Of a stretch of 64,000 nt of DNA, positions 46,620-57,505 are shown piece by piece (positions within the stretch are counted from its first letter, which is position 1; each line of letters starts with the position of its first letter). Below the pieces are notes generated by a model. It did no database searches, had not been told where the DNA came from, and saw only the letters and a list, made by a program, of their open reading frames with translations. The stretch comes from Pseudocercospora fijiensis CIRAD86. Its lineage: Eukaryota > Ascomycota > Dothideomycetes > Mycosphaerellales > Mycosphaerellaceae. A program made the position numbers and the translations under genes. The DNA is taken from assembly GCF_000340215.1 (NCBI RefSeq), contig NW_006921535.1:3458596-3522595 (forward strand), read 5' to 3'.

Positions 46620-49600
46620 CGCCTAGGTCGCCGAAGTAACCTTACTTAACGGGCTAGGAGTCGTCCGCGTCCTACGACCGATCCTACAACTATTCTAGGT
46701 TAGCATCCTCGGTACTATAATAGGCCCGTTTAGAAGGAATTTGCTCCGAGGCTTCCTCGCTACCAAAGTGCGCTTATTAATAATTATTCTAGCGCGGCTT
46801 CGCGTCGGCGGCCCTATCGAGGCGCTTTAGATCCTTCTAAGGGAAGAACTTCTTCTATAGCTCGCTTCCGCTTGCGTTAGGTTGCTAATTGTTCTAATAG
46901 TAGTTATTAGGACGAGTCTGCTGTTTGTTAGTGTTAAAATAGGCGCGATACTCGCCTAACGATCTAGTCTAGCTAGGATTATCCTTCTAATTCCGAGCAC
47001 CGTCGGCTCTTCTTAGTAGATTATTGCGACCGCTTCCCTAATAGTTAGGCTAGCGACGATTCTTACCTCCGGCAGCTATCTGCTCCTATATATAGAACTT
47101 CTTCTCGTAGGCTATAACGAATTCGTCCGTCGTCGTATCCTCGTCTAGTTCGAATAGGGCCTCCTAGAAACGCGGCTCTAAACGGCGATAGGCCTATAGG
47201 ATCTGTAGTTCTTTACCGAAGCTAGCGTCGCCCGCTAACCTTATCGTCATAACGATATAGTCTGTAATCGACTTCCCTACTCTAACGTCCTTCTACCTAT
47301 ATAACTACTAGTTAAGCAGCTTTATCGCCTTTACTACCGAAACCTTCTAGCGCTTGCTAAGCTTCTCTTACTAACGCTTGATGCCGTACCCCTTACGAAG
47401 ATAGCGGCGATTTTAACTAGAAATCTGCGCCTAGTACTAGGTCTGTGCAATTCCGCGGAAATAAAGGGAAATATTAAGGCGAACCTCCTCTAATTCTACG
47501 ATATGTATATAGTTCTTAGCCGCTAAGATAAAGGCGTATACCGATCGGTAGGTTATTTTGTTACCTACTAAGGCGTAATCGCCGTCGCCGTATTCCGTTA
47601 TACTTAGCGTCGGGTCGAAGAATCCTAGACGAGCTAGATCGAACCTAGGACGGTACCGATAGTCGGCCGGTTCTTCGGAGTCTAATTCTAACGAGGAACG
47701 ATCTCTATAATAGCGATAACGGCGAGCCCGGCGATACGCGCTGTGTTTTCCGCTATAGTAGCTATTATCGTCGCTTGACGAGCTATTAGATAGCAAAGGG
47801 GAACCGCGAGCGCGATGCTTTCCCTTCCGGTTCTTACGCTAATAACCGGGATTTGGCTCGCTATACTCCGTATAGCTGTCGTATCGGTTAGCGTCGTACG
47901 AGCTACTATTTTACGTATAAGGGCCTAGGGTATAAGCTTGCTAGTAAGCTTGTTAGTAATAGCGAGGATTATCTAGACGAAATTAGCGCAACTAGCCTAT
48001 ATTCCCTCCGGTATAGGTAGCGTAGCCCCGGGGCGGCGCTTATTAATAGTAGCGAGGGTTATCGGGAGCGAATTGTCGTGTCTAGCTAGGAGCAGCCTAG
48101 CCCTAGGCATACGTTTGCTAGTAATATAGCAGATCGGGAGCGAATTGGCCCGTCTAGGTAGCGTTTCTATTGCGTTTAGGCTCCCGAGTAGCCTAGCCCT
48201 AGGTATACGGTTGCTAGTAACTTCGTAGATCGGGAATAAATTGGCCTACCTAGCTAGCATTTCCGTTGCGTTTAGGCTTACGAGCGGCCTAGCCCTAGGC
48301 GTACGTTTGCTAGTAATTATATAGATTATTAGGAGCAAATTTGCCTATCTAGCTAGCATTCCTATCGCGTCCCGGTTGCTAGTAGTAGCGAGGCTCTCCG
48401 CTAGCATTCCCTCCGCTATATATAGCGTAATTATAGCCTTAATTACCGTCTAGACCTAACCGCGGGCTGTAGCTAGCTAGTTAGCCGTCGGGCGAGTCGT
48501 TTAGATCCTATAGCGAGTTGCGGCGGCTGTTCTCGGAAACCAAACCGGCTCTCTTAAGTCGCGACCTCTAACGCCGGCTAAGATAGTCCTCGACTTGCTC
48601 TCGGAACTCGTAGCTATAGTAGCCGTCGCAGTCCTTCTGCCCTAGATCGCTCTAGCCGGCGTAGGAACGATCGCTACCTACGATACGCGAACGATCGTCG
48701 CGACTATTATCGTAGTCTTTAGGGCCCGCCTAGGAACCGGTCTAATCCGGTTAAGGAGAAAGGCATTGTTCTATAAGAAATTAGGCGAGGCGGTTATCTA
48801 AGATAATGCCTCGACGTAGTGCCGACTTCTATAAGGCATATAGGCGCTACTAGTCTAGTTATTTACGGATCTCGCTACGATCTAGCTCTATCGTAGACCC
48901 TATAGATAGCGGACGCTAGTACCGGCTATGAGGCTCGCTATTGCCTAGATTTCCCTTCGTTAGCCCGCGGCCTCGCGGCGCGTCCTTATAATTGCGGTCT
49001 ATCGGGCCTCGTCCGTTATCTAGTAGAGGGTACGGCGAGGATTCCTACGGCGAGGATTTATCGCTAGAGATCCTTATTAGTAACAGTCTACGTAGAAATA
49101 CAGAGGGCAATATACTATCTATATAATTATTAGGACGTCGCGCGCGTAGCTGTTCCGAATAGGTAGTAGCTCTAGGCGGTCGATGCCTACTCGGAGAGGG
49201 TAGTAGTAACGACGCCGCCTACTAAGTAATCGGCGAAAACTCCGGTGCCCGCGAAGAAGGCGAGCGATAAGTAGCCGGATCGGGCTACGGGCGTTGCTCT
49301 CCTACTCGTGCTCGTTTAATATCCGCGGGCGAGTATACCTTAGGGAAAAACTGCTTATAATAGTACGAATCGCGAGTGTTCGGAAAAGCTACTTTTAGTT
49401 CCTTAACTAATCGTATTAAGGTGCCTTTATCGACTACCTACTAGCTAGGGAAGTCGATCCCGTCGAGGGTATATAGGTACAGCTCGTCGATCTTAGCCTA
49501 AGACGGTAGTAGATTTCCTAGTCGCGGGTAGTATTATAGGACGTAGGAGGCAAGCAGGTCTATACGGCCGTACTTTGCTCTAAGTTAGACTACAAAATTC

Positions 49601-50150
49601 TCGCTATACCGGACGTAGTAGCCGATAAAGGTACAAATGCGCAGGATATAAGACTTAGTATCTAGTAATCTAAGATTACGGTACTAGGGTAGCGGTCGGA
49701 CCGCTAGTTTAACAGATTTATGCTTCTATCCGGGTTAGAAGCGAAACGAAGCGTAGGATTAACGTAAAGCGTTATATAGTAGAGTATCGTTACGGAGGCT
49801 ATCCGGATTAGCAGCAAAAGGTAGTTTGTTAACTAGTTAGGGCTAATCCTTCCGTTATTCCTCGAAAGGTGCCTTCCTAGGGATACGGGGAAATAGCTAC
49901 CGGCCGCTAAAGCGCGGCTGCCTACCGAATCCGCGGTTAGGCGATTCGGGTATATAGTATATTAATGTCGGCGAGGCACTATAGTAGGTAGCCGCCGACT
50001 AGTACGGAATAGTGTAAATCGAGTAAATATCGGTCGTAACGTAGCGAGTCGAATCGTCGCGGTCGGCGCTAGATCGGGGGAATCCTTAGCTAATCGTCTC
50101 GGTTCTCGTCGCAATTAGGACTAATAGCTCGGTTCTAGTAGAGGAGTTAA
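46620..50150 (-). pseudogene. Decayed Gag of the chromovirus
   Basis: The clearest part is 47437-47796 on minus, where an Arg/Tyr/Ser-rich stretch leads to LARLGFFDPTLSITEYGDGD and RLNISLYFRGIAQT, the start of the Gag capsid-like domain of fungal gypsy elements. Upstream (48.5-50.1 kb) the same strand reads as a long, charged, probably disordered N-terminal region, with a 96-bp tandem repeat between. Stops are TAG/TAA at expected Trp and Gln codons. No intact CCHC knuckle was found between 46.6 and 47.0 kb. The outer limits are estimates. Confidence 0.65.
48000..48420. repeat. 96-bp tandem repeat in the Gag N-terminal region
   Basis: CCTAGCCCTAGGC-like segments start at 48096, 48192 and 48288, exactly 96 bp apart, with diverged copies on both sides. 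96 bp is 32 codons, so the frame is kept. On minus each unit reads as a Gln/Tyr/Ala/Trp-rich peptide (QTYA.G.A core). Confidence 0.75.
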
Positions 50151-50197
50151 TTGGTATAGAAGCTAATTAGGTCGTAATCTCAGCGAAGCTACTAAGT

Positions 50198-50368
50198 TGT
50201 TAGGATACGCTCTATAGAGCGGAGACGGACACGATTCTAGTATACAAAGATAATTGATTGTTCGTTAGTTACTAGCCTAGGAAACTATATATATTAATCG
50301 TCCTAATCTACGGCAGGATCGACAGTATCCGGAGCAGGATCGGCCGCACTACTGTCCAAACCGTAACA
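50198..50368 (-). repeat. 5' LTR of the chromovirus (minus-strand sense)
   Basis: 171 bp, TG...CA ended, 162 of 171 positions identical to the other LTR. It is followed on plus by the CCCTA target duplication. The adjacent internal sequence on minus (reading ACTTAGTAGCTTCGCTGAG) may contain the primer-binding site if a TGG was changed to TAG by RIP. Confidence 0.92.
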
Positions 50369-50399
50369 CCCTATACTTAAATCTATCTCTAATTACGTT

Positions 50400-51560
50400 C
50401 GGAATGCTTATTTCTAGCGTATCTTCCTAGCGGAGGCAAACTATATAATTATAAAGGAATACCGATACTCTCTAGAATAACGCGATCGGCTAGTTTATAG
50501 GCTAGAGGTTGTTATAGAAATAATTAAGCGACTAATACGTTTCTATCTTTCCGAATGCCTATTCTATGCTAATCCTAACTAACGATAGCTTAGTATTAAA
50601 TTTCCGTTTGTTTAACTCGAGATACCGATACCCCTACGCGTACGTAAACAGAGCTATATAGCTATATAAGCTATAATAAGCATTGTCGCTAATAACGAAG
50701 AGATACGGCCTATTTTCGAAGAGATTAGTAAAGCGCTCTTCTAGGTCTATACGCTAGAATATAGTCTAGTCGTAGTAAGCTCCGACTTCTAGTAACGATA
50801 TATAAACAACGAGTCTATCCGGTACTGTTATAGCCTAGTATTTAAGACCCTAACCCTTATAATAGGGGCTATATACTACCTTCGCTATCGTCGGGTCCTA
50901 TAGTATATAGAATAACTAGAATACGCTATCGATAAATCCCTATACCCTACCCTTATAGAAGCTACTATTATTAAGTGCGTTAACCCGCTATCTATAAAAA
51001 TAAAGCTTCTCGTACGTTAAACTAGGCTACTAATAGATTAGATTATAGTATCGCTCGTAGATCTCGTAAAGCGCTCTATAGAATATATAGTACGTAGTAC
51101 TCGGATAGCTACTAAGTAGCGTCGATTGTTTATACTAGCGATCCGGATATAATAATCTCTAGTATAATATATAGACTACTTGTCTTACCGTAGCTCTATA
51201 ACCTCTGTAATTTACTCGGTACTTAGGATTACCCTAAATAGTAGTAGTAAGGCGACTAATCTAGCTCTTTATAAGCCGATAGAGCCTAGTACGGATATTC
51301 TCGTTATGTTCGTCGTCTATAGACTAGTTTACTATATAAGTAGATATACGGAAGGACTCTCTATTATCTAGAGCCCTTATACTACGCTAGATCTAGTCGG
51401 TTAGGTCGTTATATAGGCTCTAGTTAAGTACTAAATTCGCCGCGGAGGTAACTATATATTAGTACTACTATAAGAGCCGTTATTGCGTTAAAACCTAAGT
51501 CTCTAGGTTATCGTCTATCCCTTCGAGTAATAGTAGGAGCTTAGTAGCTATATTAGAGGT
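50400..51560 (+). pseudogene. RIP-decayed gene of unknown function, right half of the older element
   Basis: A single plus frame reads as protein for more than 350 codons with stops only at expected Gln or Trp codons. Recognisable stretches include LIRFYLSECLFYANPN, EIRPIFEEISKALF and SLVFKTLTLIIGAIYYLRYR. It is rich in Leu, Ile, Tyr and Arg and looks helical. No catalytic motif or known family was seen. It could be the continuation of the left-half gene or a second gene of the same element. Confidence 0.45.
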
Positions 51561-51899
51561 ATTTACTTTAATTACGCGTAGATTAATATATATAAACTAT
51601 ATAGCACTATGCTACTAAGAAGGTAGCAATTAAGCTTTAATATATTACTAATTTGACCGCCTAAGATTAACAACCGAGGGTGGCTTTATTGCCTTCGAGA
51701 CGAGTCTCGAATAGGCCTAGCTACTAACCATGAGCGCACTCACACGCTTGCAAACTATCCTTCGAAACCGGTGGAATAATAATCTCACACCACGATGCGC
51801 AGTAGATGTCCTATGCCCCTGGCACGCCATTTTCCTTGACACATCTCGTGTCTCTTCGCCCTTGGAGGTAAGCCGAATTGCCGTGCCTGACGTCTTGGC

Positions 51900-53809
51900 C
51901 TATTCTAGCGCGCGCCCGCCCGCCCGCTGCCCTCCGGCGGGCGGAGAGTCTTGCTGTGCTTCCGATGTGCGGACGGCTGCGACGCACGAATCTGGCCTGA
52001 GATACTCCTCCAGGCGCCGCTGTAGCCACGCTTCTTCGCCCTTCTGCAACCCCACCTTGCCAATCCTCTCAGCATAGCTGTCCAGAGACTTGACGTTTCT
52101 TGGTAGTATCTCCGCCATCACGTTGCTTACGAAGCCCTTGATCTTGTCGAAATCCTCATATGAGGATAGCAGCGATCGATAGATGTGACTCTTCGAGGAG
52201 AACCGGTGGTCAGAAAGGCCTTCGTCATGTTCGCAGGCTTCTCTCAAGAGACGGCAGTACTCCACGCGATACATTCCGAACTCTTCAGGACTCATATGCT
52301 GCAAAACTCCACCCTCTGCGGGCCACATATAATCATCGTTCCACTAAAAGACCAGCGTCAGCAGGTGCAACAATTTGCAAAAATCTAGTTCCGGCTGCCT
52401 TTCTGACACTCACATCTGCAGCGAGCCAATGGGGTACACAGCACCTAGAATGCGAGAAGCATATGGTCAGCAATTATCCCAAGCATGTCTTATTTGTTTA
52501 CAGCTTACCACGCCATCTGCCTAGGTATTGCCTCGGTACAGTCGAAGTCGATAAGGCCCACGATCTCGTGATCTTCATTGACGAGGATGTTCTGAGGATT
52601 GAAGTCAGACTGCATCAGAGCAAACTCTGGCTCGTTGGCCCCAAGGCGTGCTACCGCCAAGAACGCATCCTGCATCATTGCCCATAGACAATGATATCCC
52701 GCAACTACATCAGACTTGTTCTTTGACTCGACCGATGCGCTGCTCCTGGGGCGGAGATTCTTCGCGGCGGCAACTGCTTCGTGGTATCTTCTTTTCTCCT
52801 CGCATACGGACTCCGCGTACTCCTTCCTCGTGGCGACGAGCTCTGCCAAGGAGCGGTCGACTGGCAAACCGAAGAATTTTCGATGTATTGTAAATATGTT
52901 GCTATCTTTGAGTCGCAATGCCTCGTCTATGATTGGATCTTTTGGGTTTCCTGGATTCTCATTGTCGCCGATCGGGAAAGTGAGGGCTCCAAACCTGTCA
53001 AACTGTAGCGAGCTGAACTTTACCACCAGCCGGGACAGTTGCCTGAGCACTTTCAGTCTCTGCTCATGGACTTCTGCGGGATCATCGCCATTCCCCGGCC
53101 ACGTCTCGTTCAGTGGTTTGCCGTTTATATAAGACATGAGGATATATGGCGCACCAATCTCGTTGTTCAGCGAAGCATCGTAAGAGACCAACTCTGGAAT
53201 TGGCAAACCTGTTCTTTGACGAATCCATTCCATGCCCAGCGCCGTATCGTGAAGCAACTTGGCATCGACCTCGTTCCATCGAGGGTGAAATCCGCAAGCA
53301 GGCACTCGGACGTTGAGTCGCTGCTGAGAGTCTGATTCGACGATATACGACTGGTTGAAGGCTCCTCGAGGCTCTTTGATCACGCGCCACTCTGACGTCG
53401 GGTTTTTAGTAGCGTTTTTCGCTAGGTCGATGATCTGGCTGTGGTCGATGCGTCTAATGGGGCCCCAATACTTCTCTTCTTCAGCTTTGTCCTGAGCAGC
53501 TTCTGACTCGACGATTGGTTCGGACGGAGCAAAGCGGTCTTCCATTGCTTCCGTGCTCTTCAATCCTTGGTGCGCTATTCCAGCTGCTGTGTGAGAAGCT
53601 GAAAGTGTTGACGCCATCCTTTTCGTGAGTTGGTGTAGATTAGAAGGGCCCTCTCCAACATCTTCTCTATCTTTCAAGACAGCATCTCTCAGAGATATTT
53701 CATCGACCATGCGACTCGGTGGACTTTGAGCATTTTCTGGCTCACGATGTAAGTGGAAGAGGCTTCGGGCCTTCCGAAAAACCCGCTTAGGTATGTCGCG
53801 CATGGGCAT
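51900..53809 (-). CDS. Aminoglycoside phosphotransferase (APH)-like kinase
   Basis: Three exons on minus: 52509-53809, 52414-52444 (31 nt) and 51900-52343, giving 591 residues. The ATG at 53809 (MPMRDIPKRV) is chosen because the longer frame starts at a GTG. The first 130 residues are polar. The kinase fold begins near residue 140 (WRVIKEPRGAFNQSYIVE). The catalytic loop reads MQSDFNPQNILVNEDHEIVG (the usual His before the Asp region is Gln) and is followed by LIDFDCTEAI, the metal-binding Asp motif. Fungal APH-like proteins are common and mostly uncharacterised; the substrate is unknown. The C-terminal 30 residues are Ala/Gly/Arg/Gln-rich and GC-rich, right beside the RIP island boundary, so the true end may have been disturbed. 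Confidence 0.8.
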
Positions 53810-54239
53810 GGTGACGAGTTGTGAGCTGTGCTGAGTATACGTCAGGCGATGGATCACAGCGAGAGTCTCGAGGTGGCGGTCTTATATGACGCCCTCGTGG
53901 ATGCGCTTCACCTTCGTGAAGGAATGTGGCCCTTCAATCGCCCTCGACATGTGACAGTTTGCTCGCGTCACAAATGACGCCTTCGGCATCATGGCTTTAG
54001 GGAAGGTTGGTCGCATGATATACAATAATGTATGGGACGCGGTGGCCATACACGGCATTCACGATGTATGGTTTGGCGCTGTCGCGAAGTATTTCTTTCG
54101 CCATCGTTGCACAGACCTTTCTCTTACAAACATCAGCATAGGCACGATCTCTCGGCAACACAACACCCACGCACATCCCAACAAACAAGTACGAATCTCG
54201 CTACAGACACCAGGATATCACCGCAATCGCCGACATACC
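53810..54239. other. Divergent promoter region
   Basis: Lies between the APH-like gene (minus) and the Cys-rich gene (plus). The frame at 53991-54296 on plus overlaps the real first exon in another frame and is probably not translated. Confidence 0.5.
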
Positions 54240-54970
54240 ATGGTGCAACGTCGTGTTGAAGGAAATCCTCCATCCGGAACATGCTGGCCATGGTAAGTCG
54301 ATCCTCATCGCGCGCCCAATAAAGGCACTAATGATATCTCAGTCGGAAGTGCAACCCCGACGACGGCTTTGCGTGCTTCTTTCGCGGCCATCTCGCCTAT
54401 TGTGAAGAGCTAAATTTCGTTGGTCGGAAATGTGGAATGCTTTTCCCATTGGAAAGAGGCTGCATGCACCACCCATATGGGCTCGGTTACAACAAGAACA
54501 TCAAGGCGACTGACAGCCCTTTCACGCCTCGCGGTGAGGTCTTCCGTATGCCTGGATACACCCACGATCAAAAGGCACTGGGAATTGACCCTAAGACTCC
54601 CAAAAGCCAGAACTTCTTTGCGCGAACGGAATTCGCTAAAAGACTCAAAAAAGCGATGGAAAATCACAACAAGAATGAAGCCAACGAGCCTGCAGAGACC
54701 TCGCCAATCGCGGCTGTCAATGACTCTCAAGAGCAGTCCGCCCTCAAAGAGCTTCCGACAGAGCCTGCGACCAACGTGACGTCTATCAAGACCGAGTCAC
54801 AGTCACCACCACTGCCATCTGTAGAACAACAGACACCGAGCAATCATTCGGGAGGCAGCAGCAAACGACAACCAAGCACCCGATCACGCAGAGAGTCATA
54901 TTCAACGCTTGCTTGTGGCGCTGAAACAAGCAGCACGCCAGTAGCAAGCAACGTGGTCTGTGGACATTGA
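54240..54970 (+). CDS. Cys-rich hypothetical protein, possible zinc-binding
   Basis: Two exons, 54240-54292 and 54343-54970, with a 50-nt intron (GTAAGT...CTAATGATATCTCAG). The product has 226 residues. The splice unites two halves of a Cys/His-rich N-terminal module: GTCWPCRKCNPDDGFACFF, then HLAYCEE and GRKCGMLFPLERGCMHHPYG (residues 13-68). Its spacing of Cys and His suggests a zinc-binding fold. The remaining 150 residues are polar, rich in Ser, Thr, Glu and Lys, and look disordered. No known family was recognised. The in-phase join and branch point support the model. Confidence 0.6.
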
Positions 54971-55377
54971 AGCTTCAGCCCCAGCCTCGACTGCAGCAAG
55001 TCGAATCGCAGGACGATGCTAGCACAGCGTGAACTGGGGACGACAGCTTCATGGCCATAACGAGTTAAGCGGACCACGTTTTCACTTCGAGGCATATCAA
55101 GCTCGGATCTTGATGCGAAGCGATACATGCGCCTCAGCATGGACGTAGGAGTTTTATGGACCAGAGACACAAGCAGGAGCATACTGTTGGCCTTGATGGA
55201 TCGGAATTATTCATGAGAAATCTCTGAGGACCGATCAAGAGTCAGCTACTTGGCCAACGACCATGATTGGTGGCGTAATGTCGCCTAAATAGCATTCAAA
55301 TGCACTCCTTCCATCGCCCATATCCTCTTTCCCCTTTGCGAAGTTAAGAGTTTGCCTCTTGATATGATGCGGACATG
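54971..55377. other. Convergent 3' region
   Basis: Between the Cys-rich gene (plus) and the dehydrogenase (minus). No gene or repeat is seen. Confidence 0.5.
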
Positions 55378-56227
55378 CTACCACGCCACAGTGGCAACCT
55401 CACCAGTCTTGTCATCCATAACTGTATGCGTTCCTGATTCCCTCGAGCCTTTTTCTAATAGTGTAAGGCGGACAGGATTGTTCGCTCCATCTTCAGTCTT
55501 GCCGGGCTCTCGACCGCCGCCTTGGCCAAAATGGTTTAGCGCAGTAGCCTACGTTCAATTAGCCTTGCTTCTGAGCATCAAAAGATACAATTTTACTTAC
55601 CCTAAACCCAGGCGAGCAAGCATTAATGATTATATCAGGATAGCTATAGTGATGATACAGCATGATCATATTCAACGCCGCTTTACTGGAAGCGTATGCA
55701 GGCCAAGTCTTCAAGGCAGCCGGGGCCTTCGTAGCCCGATCTAAGCTGCCTAGACCTGTCGACATGAAAACAATCCTCGGATTGTCTGCTTTCTGCAGAA
55801 GCGGGATGAATTCCTCGGCCGTTTGTGCAGCACCAGCAGCGTTGGTATGGAATATTTCCGTCAGGAGATCTGATATGGGAACGTGTCCAAGTGTGTCTTT
55901 GTCAGGCGCAATGCCGGCGTTGACGTGGAGGACATCGAGTCGACCGAACTTCTTGCTGACGGATTTTGCTGCGACTGCGATCGATTCGTTGTTGGTGACT
56001 TCAATTGGGAGAAATTCGACGTCCTCGCACCCCTGACTTTGTAGGTCTTTCGCAGCTGCCTCGCCCTTCGATGGTGTTCGAGCTCCAAGCAGGATGTGAA
56101 AACGGCGGTGATGTTCGCGGAGCAGCTTCTTTGCGACCTCGAAGCCAAGGCCAGTGTTGCCACCTGTGATGAGGACGACCTCTTTATCTTTCGCTGCCAG
56201 GTTTGTTGTTCTGTCGTGAGGGTCGGT
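55378..56227 (-). CDS. Short-chain dehydrogenase/reductase, 5' exon not resolved
   Basis: Two exons on minus are clear: 55601-56227 and 55378-55548, joined by removing GTAAGT...CGTAG to give SPGFR-ATALNHFG. Features: VVLITGGNTGLGFEVAKKLL (the TGxxxGxG nucleotide-binding motif), a later HVNAGIAP in place of NNAG, catalytic Ser in FMSTGLGS and YASSK as the YxxxK motif. These define a classical SDR of about 265 visible residues. The upstream end lies at an acceptor (GCTTAG) directly after an in-frame stop. The start codon must therefore lie in a further exon upstream of 56280, and no donor with the right phase was found. The gene may be short of its start, or its first exon lies further off. Substrate unknown. 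Confidence 0.75.
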
Positions 56228-57105
56228 CTAAGCTCTGGACAGGAGCTTGCGAAGATGCTCAAGATATGATAGTTGAATGGACAAACCTCTTTATGTACTT
56301 ACAGTGTGTTGTCGCTATCCCGGCCGACTTCAACGAGGTACCTGTATCTCCGTAAATGCTCTTTCCAGTGATGATGGAGCTACGCATCGAAGGAGTCCGT
56401 TCTGGCACTCTCTTTCTGGCCCACAGAGCGGACATAAGTGCAGATGGATATGATCGTCGGAAGCTGGTGTGCTCTGCGTTTGCCAGTTTCAGGGAGGTTT
56501 GCCAGCGTTTTGCCAGCCATTGGCGGGCTTAACGAGACAGTCTTCTCCGGATCATCGCACAAACCCGACGTGTGACGACGTCAGCAACGGCCAGCTCATT
56601 GTGTATACAAATCCGCCTCGACTCCCTTGTGTACCACGATCGGCTTGCTTGGTGTGGGTGCCTGCTTTGCGGTCGGACAGCGAGGTGGTGGCAGTGGCAG
56701 TGTACAAGGAGAAGAAACGTGCTTGCGCGCAGGAAATCAAGGTCGAAGCGTTCCAGCAGGTTCTGGGGTGGCTTGAACGCGCATAATGGGCGAGGATGTT
56801 GTCCCGCTTAGACCAGCATGCGCACATCCGTGATGGCGTGTGGCGCGAGCTGAAGTCTGATTGATGATCAAGTAAAGTTCGTGGCGACGTCGATGTCGAT
56901 GGTGAAGACAGGGCAGTCACGCTCACCAGCGATTGCAGTAGAGCACGCGCACGAGGGCCAGGAGCAGGAGTGAGGGAATAGAATGATATCCCACTGTGTT
57001 AATGCTGCCGTCGCCAAGAAGAGGCATTGGATGATGATTTGGATGCATGGTACCGCAATAAAGCAGATTGTGGCATCGATGGATCAGTGAACCCAAGTAA
57101 GCAAG

Positions 57106-57159
57106 CTGTGCTGTGCTGTGCTGTGCTGTGCTGTGCTGTGCTGTGCTGTGCTGTGCTGT
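57106..57159. repeat. (CTGTG)n pentanucleotide microsatellite
   Basis: About 10.8 perfect copies of CTGTG. Its translation accounts for short Ser-Thr-Ala-Gln-His repeat frames on minus, which are not genes. Confidence 0.95.
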
Positions 57160-57202
57160 CCCCGCGCCCACGCATGGCGCAAGCGTAACCTGTTTATCGA
57201 GC

Positions 57203-57250
57203 GCCAGCACCAGCACCACCACCAGCACCAGCACCACCACCACCACCGGC
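57203..57250. repeat. CAC/CAG trinucleotide-rich run
   Basis: A mixed run of CAG and CAC triplets. Low complexity; probably part of the tricalbin 5' leader or promoter. Confidence 0.7.
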
Positions 57251-57505
57251 ACGGTATGATTTCTCCCACCCTCCTTGTCTTTCCTCCCTTTCACTTCATC
57301 ACCATCACCAATTCCCCATTTTGTTAAGCTCGCCCAACCCAGGCGAGCTTAAGATCGTGCCAGGCCCAGCTGCCTAGTGCGTGCCAGCATCCCGGATATT
57401 ATTATTGAAGCCAAGCGTACAACACCGCAAGGAGCTCGGCAGAAGCTCACTGCCAGCTCCACCCTTCTGCCCGCTACCATTCCATACTCCGTAGCCACCG
57501 CCCGC

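Larger units (their letters stand above)
36668..50368 (-). mobile_element. Ty3/gypsy LTR retrotransposon (chromovirus), 13,701 bp, RIP-inactivated
   Basis: Two 171-bp direct repeats (36668-36838 and 50198-50368) begin TGTTAGGATA and end CCGTAACA as written on plus. The insertion is flanked by perfect 5-bp duplications, CCCTA, at 36663-36667 and 50369-50373. A purine tract (AGGGGGGAGG on minus, 36840-36849) adjoins the LTR at 36668-36838, making that the 3' LTR and the element minus-oriented. On minus the order is Gag, protease, reverse transcriptase, RNase H, integrase, chromodomain, then about 4.9 kb of further coding-like sequence. All reading frames carry RIP stops. The LTRs differ at 9 of 171 positions, all transitions, so much of the divergence may be RIP and not age. 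Confidence 0.93.
34374..51681. mobile_element. RIP island: older unidentified element split by a chromovirus
   Basis: From about 34.4 to 51.7 kb the sequence is depleted in CpA/TpG and enriched in TpA, with CpG kept. Taking out the 13.7-kb retrotransposon leaves about 3.6 kb of older RIP-altered sequence whose two halves both look coding on plus. Candidate ends are ACCCTCGG at 34374-34381 and its reverse complement at 51674-51681; a second block (CGGxCAAAT) also recurs near both ends after a 13-nt offset. No flanking duplication was found. These ends are only suggestive. Confidence 0.4.
56228..57505. other. Tricalbin upstream region with microsatellites
   Basis: No gene was recognised. It contains the CTGTG repeat (57106-57159) and a CAC/CAG-rich run (57203-57250). 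The tricalbin promoter and leader should lie here, as may the missing first exon of the dehydrogenase on minus. Confidence 0.45.

Noticed and set aside
48000..48420. CRISPR-like array
   Set aside because: The 96-bp units are contiguous tandem repeats with no distinct spacers, in a eukaryotic retrotransposon.
34374..51681. Large captured transposon (Starship-like) spanning the whole RIP island
   Set aside because: No tyrosine-recombinase gene, cargo genes or convincing end duplications were found; the island is explained by one chromovirus inside a small older element.
57084..57294. Minus-strand frames with repeating Ser-Thr-Ala-Gln-His residues
   Set aside because: They are only the translation of the CTGTG microsatellite.
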